IMG/VR virus record: IMGVR_UViG_3300030333_002944
Span: 31,837 to 54,943 of that record
DNA: 23,107 nt
DNA from: a virus
Direction: 5' to 3' (one strand)
In this document: positions 15,632-21,581 of the stretch, piece by piece
How the letters are laid out: every line of letters starts with the position of its first letter
Position numbering within the stretch: the stretch's first letter is position 1
Made by a program: the position numbers and the translations under genes
The notes under the pieces: model-generated
Database searches by the model: none
The model's input: only the letters and a program-made list of their open reading frames with translations
What the model was told of the DNA's origin: nothing

Positions 15632-17584
15632 TTATCCAACCTTGGATGGCGTTCCCCATCGCTCACCAGCAAATACAGTCTGGTCAAATGATCCACGAAC
15701 GTACTTTCGATTGGTTCTAGCTAAGTACTTCTGCCGCATTCGCTCAAGCAAGTTCTCCGCCTTTATTTCGTACAACTGGGCTTGGCTTGTAATCCCATGC
15801 TGAAGACACATGTCAGCCAAAGCCATGTAAACAAGCAGGTGGTGATACTGGACTGGCCACTCTGGAGTATCTCCGTCTGCAACAAGCCGCTTTGGTCTTG
15901 ATAGGTACCGAATCTGAATGTCCATGTCTTGGCTTGGCGGCCTGTAAACCTTAAGGGTCTGACGGGGGCCAGACTCATCAAGAATCTTTACCTTTGAAAG
16001 CTCTCCATCGTGGTATGTCCAACAACCCTGCTGCATCCAATACGCATCAGGCCATCCAAGAATTGCAGCACGAGTTCCACCAGGGTGGATTTCTGACGCG
16101 AAATCGTAGGATTCCTCACCCTCTCGGTTCCAGGACGACTGCTTCATTCCTCGGTCCCACGCTACTTGGTCTGTGAAGTGGTCACCAATGTGCATAAACC
16201 TCTGGTAGCCCTGCCACCGAAGGCTTGTGGAATCTCCAGGCTCCATGACCTTTCTCCGGTAAACTCGAATGATCCTTCCTGTCATCCTGTGCTTTACGTC
16301 TTGGCGATCATCAGTGCGGGTTGATGGCGCACGATCAAGGCCCAGCTTTATCTTAGTGCCGGGCGGAGCGGCTGGATCCTTTGTGCCGGCCGGACCATAA
16401 GAACCCTTCCGCCTAAAGACACCCTCAATGGATTGAAAGCTCAGCCTTGCACCATAATAATCGTGATCATTCGGAAGCGTTATTCTGGTAATTGGTGATG
16501 GCGGCGACTCTATTCCTGCGTACACAAATGTGTAGCAATACTCATAAGTGTCGCCCCCATAAAGCTTGAAATTGGCTTCCACATTAGCGTACTCCTCGCC
16601 TCGGCAAGTATCGGAGTCCCAAACTTTAACACTGGGCGGAACCATCGGTGCATCGAGTATTACCGGCATCCCCTCAATCGCAACAACTGGGTCACCAGTG
16701 CTATCTCGGTCTAAGAAAAGCCCTTCCTCTTTTGATGAATCGAGGAAGATAACCCTTCCCTTGTCTGGTGCAGTTTTAATTGTTGTGGTTGCGGAGCCGC
16801 TTCCCACGGGGTCCGTATGAACTGGAGTCTTGAGCCCCACGTCCATCATTCCCAGAACTTCTATGCAGTCAGACGGAAGGTAGTACTTGTGGAACTCAAT
16901 TTTCCAGTCATCAAAATATTTAGTAGTTATACCAGACGCATCTGTATACGAGACCTCCGTCTGGCCAGTTTCAGAATTGACAACCGTTGTCGTAGCCGCT
17001 GCCGTACCCACAGTGTTTGGGCTTATGATCGGTCGATCAAGAATAATCCCAGCCCCATCGATGTCGGGCCTATATCCGTCTGGCCACTCATCGGAATCTG
17101 TTCCGCCGTGCCTAGCCCCAAACGATCCTGTACCGTCTTCGCCGTGACCACCGTAAGGTCCACCATCATCTTGACCTCTATCGAAGATGCCTGTGATGGT
17201 AAACTCTAGCTCGTTTGTTCCATGGGCATGGCTAACCCTACTGGTCTGACTCTTGTTTTCACTTGTGTAGTCAAACACAAGCTTGTTTCCAAGCATCTCT
17301 CTTGTGGGGAGCGTGTTTTCGTCACCAACAAAAACTCCAATATTGCTGGAGTCATAGGTCCGGTCGTCAATACCAATTCGGAGCCTATTGGTGGTCCCGT
17401 TGCCAGTAATATCAGCACGAAGGGTAAGCTTAGATGTCTTCTGCCGAAAGAGCCAGGGGTATTGGCTGGAGATCTGCAAGTAGTGCCGATTAATTACCCG
17501 CGCCACTTGGTCCTTGTAGGCCGAAAGGTCGGGGTTGTAATCGAGCGCTGTGTTGACTTCTTGGGTTAGCTCTTTCAGATTCAT
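15632..17584 (-). CDS. Head-tail adaptor protein (P22 gp4 / T7 gp11-like), enlarged
   Basis: This 650-residue protein starts at an ATG with AGGGG 6 bases upstream; that SD touches the T-tract of the preceding terminator. Residues 1-52 (TQEVNTALDY then QVARVINRHYLQISSQYPWL) are the typical N-terminal helices of the gp4-like adaptor. Residues 575-625 (EWPVQYHHLLVYMALADMCL, then AENLLERMRQKYLA) are the matching C-terminal helices. Known adaptors have about 160-200 residues, so roughly 500 residues are inserted. The insert includes a Gly/Asp-rich stretch (136-172), beta segments (220-310), and an FN3-like module at 345-470 (YEYCYTFVYAGIESPPSP, then IRVYRR and RFMHIGD) that resembles one in the nozzle. 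It should form a ring below the portal and hold the nozzle. Family confidence is good; the role of the insert is unknown. Confidence 0.82.
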   Translation of the reverse strand: MNLKELTQEVNTALDYNPDLSAYKDQVARVINRHYLQISSQYPWLFRQKTSKLTLRADITGNGTTNRLRIGIDDRTYDSSNIGVFVGDENTLPTREMLGNKLVFDYTSENKSQTSRVSHAHGTNELEFTITGIFDRGQDDGGPYGGHGEDGTGSFGARHGGTDSDEWPDGYRPDIDGAGIILDRPIISPNTVGTAAATTTVVNSETGQTEVSYTDASGITTKYFDDWKIEFHKYYLPSDCIEVLGMMDVGLKTPVHTDPVGSGSATTTIKTAPDKGRVIFLDSSKEEGLFLDRDSTGDPVVAIEGMPVILDAPMVPPSVKVWDSDTCRGEEYANVEANFKLYGGDTYEYCYTFVYAGIESPPSPITRITLPNDHDYYGARLSFQSIEGVFRRKGSYGPAGTKDPAAPPGTKIKLGLDRAPSTRTDDRQDVKHRMTGRIIRVYRRKVMEPGDSTSLRWQGYQRFMHIGDHFTDQVAWDRGMKQSSWNREGEESYDFASEIHPGGTRAAILGWPDAYWMQQGCWTYHDGELSKVKILDESGPRQTLKVYRPPSQDMDIQIRYLSRPKRLVADGDTPEWPVQYHHLLVYMALADMCLQHGITSQAQLYEIKAENLLERMRQKYLARTNRKYVRGSFDQTVFAGERWGTPSKVG

Positions 17585-17591
17585 TTTGGAC

Positions 17592-17637
17592 CCCTAAAAA
17601 AGAAAACGGCTGCTGAGATAGTATACCCCAGCAGCCG
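17592..17637 (-). terminator. Intrinsic terminator between capsid block and tail block
   Basis: On the minus strand a perfect 9-bp stem CGGCTGCTG / CAGCAGCCG (arms 17629-17637 and 17607-17615) encloses a 13-base loop. It is followed at once by TTTTCTTTTTT. This is a textbook Rho-independent terminator. It lies 32 bases after the decoration-protein stop and ends only 7 bases before the adaptor start codon, so the adaptor and everything downstream must come from read-through or another promoter. T7 places Tphi at the equivalent point, after gene 10. A small GGACC/GGTCC hairpin lies just upstream of it. Confidence 0.85.
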
Positions 17638-17669
17638 AGAATGGACCGAGGTCCGGTAGCGAATATGGC

Positions 17670-18119
17670 TTAGAAGTAGCCCTGATCGGTGATCATGACA
17701 CGGTTTGTTGCAGTAGTAACACCGTCGCTTGATCCGTCATCAGAGATGTAAATGCCACAAGGAGACGCAGCATCACCACCAGCAAAAAGGCTCGCAGCAC
17801 CAGGAGTGGCCCCATCGCAAACAAGAGGCTCGCCAGGGCTAACGCCGCTAGTCAACAAAGCGAACGTGCAAAGTCCTGCTGTTTGAATCGTGATGTTTCC
17901 GGCCGCAGAAATGGTTTCAGTTGCGACACCAAACGCAGTTGGATCCAAAGAACTACCAGCAGCAAACTTCTTTACAGACGCACCACGACCATTGGTGGTA
18001 CCTGAAAGGTCAATAACCACCCAGTCACCCTTGGTGATCGCTGCCGTACCGTAAAGTGTTACAAGCTTCTTCGGAAAATTGTCGACGCCATCGACGCCAT
18101 CGATTTTATGTACTGCCAT
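17670..18119 (-). CDS. Small beta-rich capsid protein, probable decoration/head protein
   Basis: This 149-residue protein has an ATG preceded by the strong SD GGGAGGAC. The sequence is Gly/Ala/Thr/Val-rich with short strands separated by turns: KKLVTLYGTAAITKGDWVVI, FGVATETISAAGNITIQTAG, and a C-terminal RVMITDQGYF. This is the composition and 'a.aI.kGd.V.l..g......v..a......iGva...i.aG....i...G' pattern of small phage head-decoration proteins of the DUF2190-like kind. It has no membrane segment or signal peptide. It lies directly after the capsid gene and before the terminator, so it is probably made in large amount with the capsid protein. The N-terminus contains a short DGVDGVD duplication. 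A head-fibre or capsid-stabilising role is inferred. Confidence 0.7.
   Translation of the reverse strand: MAVHKIDGVDGVDNFPKKLVTLYGTAAITKGDWVVIDLSGTTNGRGASVKKFAAGSSLDPTAFGVATETISAAGNITIQTAGLCTFALLTSGVSPGEPLVCDGATPGAASLFAGGDAASPCGIYISDDGSSDGVTTATNRVMITDQGYF
18084..18101 (-). repeat. Two 9-base tandem units at the decoration gene start
   Basis: The sequence gacgccatc occurs twice in direct succession (plus-strand reading) inside codons 6-12 of the decoration gene. It produces the DGVDGVD peptide. It is in frame and is probably a recent slippage duplication without regulatory meaning. Confidence 0.5.
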
Positions 18120-18156
18120 GTTGTCCTCCCTCTTTTGACTATATGGCTATGAAATA

Positions 18157-18183
18157 GGGTGGGGATCAACACGACCCCCACCC
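18157..18183 (-). other. GC-rich stem-loop just after the capsid gene
   Basis: On the minus strand, GGGTGGGG (18183-18176) pairs perfectly with CCCCACCC (18164-18157) across an 11-base loop, starting 10 bases after the capsid stop codon. It is followed by TATTTCATAG, not by a clean U-run. It is therefore more likely a partial terminator, an RNA-processing site or a 3'-end stabiliser than a full terminator. It would let capsid mRNA exceed or outlive the decoration mRNA. Confidence 0.6.
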
Positions 18184-18193
18184 AAACTGTGGA

Positions 18194-19249
18194 TTAGAAC
18201 GTGTCCAGTCCGATTGCGAGACCGCTGGAGCCGAGGTGCTTAGCGATCAACTGACCACGGCACCGGAGCTTAGCGGCACGAACATCGTACTCACCCGACA
18301 CAGTCTCGAAGTCCGAGAGATCGAAGAATCCCTTGGGATCCCAGAGGGTGTAGATGTCGTCCATGCTGAGCATGTAGAACGATGCCTCTTGGTCGGATGT
18401 ACCGGAAACAGTACCAGAGTTGGGCATGAAGTACTCAACGTCGATTGGCACACCGTCCCAAGTCTGAGACACGCGACCACCGTCAAGCTTGGCGGTATCG
18501 ATGTAGCGCTCAGAAGCAGACAGAGCACGCTTCAGGTTCTTGAATCCAGCGCGAGATGCAAGGATCACGTTGGGTGGGCCAGATGGCGACACAGCGTTGA
18601 TCTCGACCATCAGGTCGTACAAGCCAGCGAGACCGTTCGAGTTGAACGAGCCAGCGCCATCAAACAGTTGGTTGTTCCAACCAGTCTTGTCCTTGTAGGT
18701 AGACTTGTCAACACCGCCAACGCTGTTGGTCTGACCAGAACCATACGCGCCTTCCTCGAGGAAGCCGGTGGTTGTGTCCATACCGTTCAGGGTGTTCCAG
18801 TCGTCCCAACCAGCGACAGAGCCTTGGACCATTTGCTTGACGTACTCACGCTTGAGTGCGTTAGCGGTCATCTTGACGCGGCTTTCGAGAATCGAAAGAA
18901 TCGCGGCATCGCCTTGGTTGATAAGCTCTTCTTCTGAAGAGATTGCGATGGGACGAACAACGTGTGCCCACTCGTATGAGGCAGGCTGGAACACATCTTC
19001 GACGCTAAGGTCGATGCGCTCGTAGCCGGTCTGCATCCGGGTAGTCGACGAGTGCTCACCGAATCCAAGCGGGATGACGATACGAGTACCACCTGCTTGA
19101 ACGGGCTTGCCTTCACCGTGAACACGAGCAGATGCATCAAGGAATGCTGTGCTTGTGTGAACGTTGTCGCGCCACTCCTTCATCACGATGTGCATCGTGG
19201 TCGAGAGAAGCTCGTTTCCGATATTATTAAGTGCTGAACTAACGGCCAT
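18194..19249 (-). CDS. Major capsid protein (HK97-fold type expected)
   Basis: This 351-residue protein starts at an ATG; the nearest SD (GGAG) is 12 bases upstream and lies in a small hairpin. Position after the scaffold gene, length and composition all fit a major capsid protein. Visible landmarks are an N-terminal helix (residues 10-40, LLSTTMHIVMKEWRDNVH), a glycine-bracketed strand GGTRIVIPLGFG (53-64), and SVEDVFQPASYEWAHVVRPI in the likely extended arm/P-domain. A helical stretch with SRVKMTANALKREYVKQMV follows. A Gly/Asn-rich loop lies at about 150-200. The A-domain segment NVILASRAGFKNLKRAL comes next, and finally IDVEYFMPNSG and AKLRCRGQLIAKHLG. The codons look richer in C/G at third positions than in neighbouring genes, as expected for a highly expressed protein. 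Precise family not assigned; the role is nearly certain. Confidence 0.88.
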   Translation of the reverse strand: MAVSSALNNIGNELLSTTMHIVMKEWRDNVHTSTAFLDASARVHGEGKPVQAGGTRIVIPLGFGEHSSTTRMQTGYERIDLSVEDVFQPASYEWAHVVRPIAISSEEELINQGDAAILSILESRVKMTANALKREYVKQMVQGSVAGWDDWNTLNGMDTTTGFLEEGAYGSGQTNSVGGVDKSTYKDKTGWNNQLFDGAGSFNSNGLAGLYDLMVEINAVSPSGPPNVILASRAGFKNLKRALSASERYIDTAKLDGGRVSQTWDGVPIDVEYFMPNSGTVSGTSDQEASFYMLSMDDIYTLWDPKGFFDLSDFETVSGEYDVRAAKLRCRGQLIAKHLGSSGLAIGLDTF

Positions 19250-19255
19250 TTTTTT

Positions 19256-19273
19256 CTATTGCTCCAATAGGAG
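19256..19273 (-). promoter_or_regulatory. Mutually exclusive hairpins over the capsid-gene SD
   Basis: The capsid leader contains CTCC-TATT-GGAG, which pairs the only SD (GGAG, 19265-19262) with CTCC. An overlapping alternative, CTATTG-GAG-CAATAG, has a 6-bp stem and leaves GAG in the loop. Only one can form at a time. The stems are short, so any effect on translation is speculative. Confidence 0.35.
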
Positions 19274-19283
19274 AGGGAAGGGA

Positions 19284-20255
19284 TTAACGTTGTTGGGAGA
19301 ATTTTCGGGCTGCTTCAGGGTTAGCTTTCAGCCATTGTAGAATAGCTGGTGCGCCCTGTTTCATAACTTCAGGAGGAACCTCTCCATTAGAGGGATTGCC
19401 ACCCGAAACAGCACGACCAACACGCCGTGCAGACTGTTGACGGGCACGCTGCTCTTGGGCGGCTCTAGCTTGCTGCTGAGCCATCACGCGGCGTGCCTTT
19501 ACAAGTTGGTATGCATCCTGCGTAGATACCGGAATACCGGAGTCTCCACGCTGACGAACGAGCCCTGCGACTTCCTTTTTGAAGCCTGCGTCCCGCATCT
19601 CTGGATGCTTATCGAGAAACTCAAGGTATGCGTTCTCTCGAGCCTTAACGTCGGCTGCTGCCTTCATCGGCTCAAGAACGGCCTGCATCCCCTTAGCGAT
19701 TCCTCGCTGGATTCGGGCCTCTACACCTTGTTCTGTAAACACGTCTGGAAGTTCGCCCTCAGGCTCGGTGAGGAGCTTTTGGACTTCTGGGTCATCAACT
19801 AGCGATGCAAACTCAGACTGTCGCTTAGCGAAATCACGCTCAGATTGGGCGAGAGCGCGCTCGCGCTCCTCAATCTTCGCCAGCATGTTCTGCATTTCGG
19901 TCGTGTGTCGCTCTTGCTGCTGCTTACGATCAACGCGGAAGTTGTGAAGAATTCGACGAGCAACAGGCGGAAGATCTTTGAGATGGCTCTCATCGATTTT
20001 CTCGTAAAACCCATCGTGCTCAAGTTCTTCAATGTCGCTCAAGGCATCGTCAAGAGCACTAAAGCTTTTGTGATTAGCTACGGGCTCTGGCTCATCTACA
20101 AAAGAAGGCTCCACAGCGGGCTGGTCGTCGACTGCGGGAGCATTGTCATACTGCTGCTGAGCAGCAATCGCGTCAAGCGACTGATTTCCAATATCAACAA
20201 GCTCGGCAAGGTCACCCTGACCCTGCTCTGCCTGGACTTCGTTCATTTCATCCAC
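19284..20255 (-). CDS. Capsid scaffolding protein
   Basis: The preferred start is the GTG at 20255 (323 residues), because TTGGAG lies 6 bases upstream. A TTG at 20267 sits directly after a stop and has no SD; an ATG at 20246 is a further option. The protein is acidic at the N-terminus (residues 1-90, rich in Glu, Asp, Gln and Pro). It has a central coiled coil at about 104-152 (ERHTTEMQNMLAKIEERERA). The C-terminal region is basic, with Gln/Arg-rich helices and a final short segment VPPEVMKQGAPAILQWLKAN before the end. Acidic-coiled-coil-basic layout and position immediately before the capsid gene are hallmarks of podovirus scaffolds, whose C-terminal helices bind the capsid protein. No protease motif is seen, so it is not a fused maturation protease. 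The scaffold is lost or ejected from the mature head. Confidence 0.82.
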   Translation of the reverse strand: MDEMNEVQAEQGQGDLAELVDIGNQSLDAIAAQQQYDNAPAVDDQPAVEPSFVDEPEPVANHKSFSALDDALSDIEELEHDGFYEKIDESHLKDLPPVARRILHNFRVDRKQQQERHTTEMQNMLAKIEERERALAQSERDFAKRQSEFASLVDDPEVQKLLTEPEGELPDVFTEQGVEARIQRGIAKGMQAVLEPMKAAADVKARENAYLEFLDKHPEMRDAGFKKEVAGLVRQRGDSGIPVSTQDAYQLVKARRVMAQQQARAAQEQRARQQSARRVGRAVSGGNPSNGEVPPEVMKQGAPAILQWLKANPEAARKFSQQR

Positions 20256-20269
20256 AGGTTTCTCCAACC

Positions 20270-20300
20270 ATCATTGTTTTTGAATCTACCACTTATTGTT
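20270..20300 (-). promoter_or_regulatory. Weak sigma70-like promoter candidate before the scaffold gene
   Basis: In the 58-base gap upstream of the scaffold gene, the minus strand reads TTGTAC, 17 bases, TAGATT. That is 3/6 and 4/6 matches to bacterial -35 and -10 boxes. The spacer also contains a small CACTT/AAGTG inverted repeat. The match is weak and the gap is AT-rich, so this may be chance; it is recorded because the gap is one of the few non-coding ones in the window. Confidence 0.2.
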
Positions 20301-20313
20301 AAAGTGTACAACA

Positions 20314-20964
20314 TTATCCCATATTAGCAGCAAGCATTTGCTCATCTTGATCAAAAGTGCCTGGTGCCGGGGGCATTTCTGCACTTGCCGCATCAGGCAT
20401 AACAGCGGGGGCCTGCATTGCCTCTACAAGCTTTTTATCCTTAGCCATCTTCTTAAGGGAGGCGGTTGCCTTGCGAAGCTCAGCGTCGGATGTAAGAGCC
20501 TCAAGCTCAATCCTATACTTATCCGCATAACTGCCGTCCTCAAGGATCTCAAGGGTGTCATTAAGCGCAACAAGGGGGGTGAACACTTCTGGTGGAAGGG
20601 GCTCGTCCCACTTTCCGCCGCCCTCAGATCCAGTCCACTCGATGTCTGGGATGTCTTCACCAGCGAAAACATCGAGAACGTTGTTGAACTCAGAGAGAAG
20701 CGTTTGAATGGCGTCAACGCTAAAGGGCTTTTCCGGTTGAGGCGCGGCTTGAGCCATGATCTCTTGATCGAGCATGGCCTCTTCCTCCTCAAGGGCTGTA
20801 ATGTCGTCAGGCGTTGGAGCCCCACCGGGAGGCATTGGCTCACCGCCGGGAGGCATCTCTCCCGCCATCTCAAGATAAGCGTCGGGGTTAGCTTGAACGG
20901 CCTCTTCGTATCCAGGCTCACCAGGGTACGGAAGGTTCTGTCCTGTTCTTGGATCAACTGGCAT
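20314..20964 (-). CDS. Acidic protein of unknown function in the head gene cluster
   Basis: This 216-residue protein starts at an ATG with the strong SD AAGGAG 6 bases upstream. Residues 1-50 are Pro/Gly-rich with a near-repeat (EMPPGGEPMPPGGAPTPDD). Residues 55-150 are acidic and partly helical. Residues 155-185 are a Lys/Ala/Leu helix (KATASLKKMAKDKKLVEAMQ). The C-terminus is again Pro/Ala/Met-rich. There are no cysteines, membrane segments or enzyme motifs. Its place between portal and scaffold, and its low-complexity acidic character like the portal C-terminus and the scaffold N-terminus, suggest an assembly factor or auxiliary scaffold. I do not recognise a family and assign no function. 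Confidence 0.6.
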   Translation of the reverse strand: MPVDPRTGQNLPYPGEPGYEEAVQANPDAYLEMAGEMPPGGEPMPPGGAPTPDDITALEEEEAMLDQEIMAQAAPQPEKPFSVDAIQTLLSEFNNVLDVFAGEDIPDIEWTGSEGGGKWDEPLPPEVFTPLVALNDTLEILEDGSYADKYRIELEALTSDAELRKATASLKKMAKDKKLVEAMQAPAVMPDAASAEMPPAPGTFDQDEQMLAANMG

Positions 20965-20979
20965 TTTTAGCTCCTTTTC

Positions 20980-20995
20980 GTAGACTAAAGTCTAC
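20980..20995 (-). repeat. 16-base perfect palindrome over a stop codon
   Basis: GTAGACTTTAGTCTAC on the minus strand is a 7-bp inverted repeat separated by TT. It contains the TAG stop of the zinc-ribbon gene and lies just upstream of the AAGGAG of the next gene. There is no T-run, so it is not a terminator. It could be a protein-binding site, an RNA-processing hairpin or chance. Confidence 0.45.
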
Positions 20996-21581
20996 CTTGG
21001 TCTTTAGCTTTACGATACGCCGCAAATTCTGGAGAATTGTCCAATCTGTCGACATAATCGTTGTATTCCTTCTCTTCAGCTTCACGCTTATTGTCAAACT
21101 GGGAGAATATTTTTTCTGCGTCGTAGTCACCCTCTACCGGCGTAAGTCCGCGTTGTTTACAAATTTCGCGACGATGCGCTTTGCTTTGAAGCATAACACC
21201 AAGGCCGCGATCATAGTATGGAAACCGTTCACTAAACCTATCAATTCGGGCCATTGGGCGCCATTTGCAACCAGAAGCAGAGCACTCTGGGCAGTCCTGA
21301 TTGTCCTCGACAGAGCCGCCCTTAGAGTGGTCGATTATCTCTTCAAACATGTGACTGCATTCACGGCACTCGAACTGATGCATAGACAATCCACGCTTCT
21401 CAGTGCTGTACTTCTTAGTCATAAACTTAGCATCGCTGTTTTGATACTTTGAAAGACTTATTTTGTACACAGCCTCTTGGCCGCATTCGGCGCAATCGAC
21501 GGTTTTTGGGCGAGAAGAGGCATTGAAGAGTCTGTCTGCGCTCCAATCACAAGATCCGCATTGATAATTATACAGTGGCAA
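20985..21581 (-). CDS. Double zinc-ribbon protein (FmdB-like ribbons)
   Basis: The chosen start is TTG at 21581 (198 residues), with AGGAG 6 bases upstream. This gives the N-terminus MPLYNYQCGSC, which mirrors the MP-[LI]-Y-x-Y-x-C opening of FmdB-type zinc ribbons. Starting at 21614 would add 11 residues without an SD. Ribbon 1 uses C8, C11, C30 and C33; ribbon 2 uses C72, C75, C97 and C100 and again begins HQFECREC, so the two look like a tandem duplication. Residues 108-198 are charged and helical (EKIFSQFDNKREAEEKEYND). It overlaps the portal gene by 14 bases, pointing to translational coupling. Isolated FmdB ribbons are annotated as putative regulators; a virion-assembly, packaging or transcription role here is open. 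Zinc binding is well supported; function is unknown. Confidence 0.75.
   Translation of the reverse strand: MPLYNYQCGSCDWSADRLFNASSRPKTVDCAECGQEAVYKISLSKYQNSDAKFMTKKYSTEKRGLSMHQFECRECSHMFEEIIDHSKGGSVEDNQDCPECSASGCKWRPMARIDRFSERFPYYDRGLGVMLQSKAHRREICKQRGLTPVEGDYDAEKIFSQFDNKREAEEKEYNDYVDRLDNSPEFAAYRKAKDQGRL

Noticed and set aside
18131-18150. Second T7-like promoter (CCATATAGTC) before the decoration gene
   Set aside because: Only TATAG of the core agrees and the initiating GGG is missing; about half the positions match the 9041-9060 site, near what an AT-rich gap gives by chance.
18157-18200. Programmed frameshift at the capsid 3' end stimulated by the stem-loop (as in T7 gp10A/B)
   Set aside because: No slippery heptamer precedes the stop codon, and the stem lies after the stop without a matching coding extension that looks protein-like.
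18236-18937. Plus-strand open frame of 233 codons opposite the capsid gene
   Set aside because: It is antisense to the capsid gene, which has far stronger support. Its composition (His/Val/Arg-rich, no domain) is typical of a shadow frame, and no SD precedes it.
20256-20267. TTG start at 20267 for the scaffold gene
   Set aside because: It immediately follows a stop with no SD upstream, whereas the GTG at 20255 has TTGGAG at 6 bases.
20296-20970. Plus-strand open frame of 224 codons opposite the acidic head protein
   Set aside because: It mirrors almost exactly the minus-strand gene, which has a strong SD and fits the operon. The plus frame has no convincing SD and is Leu/Arg/Cys-rich noise.
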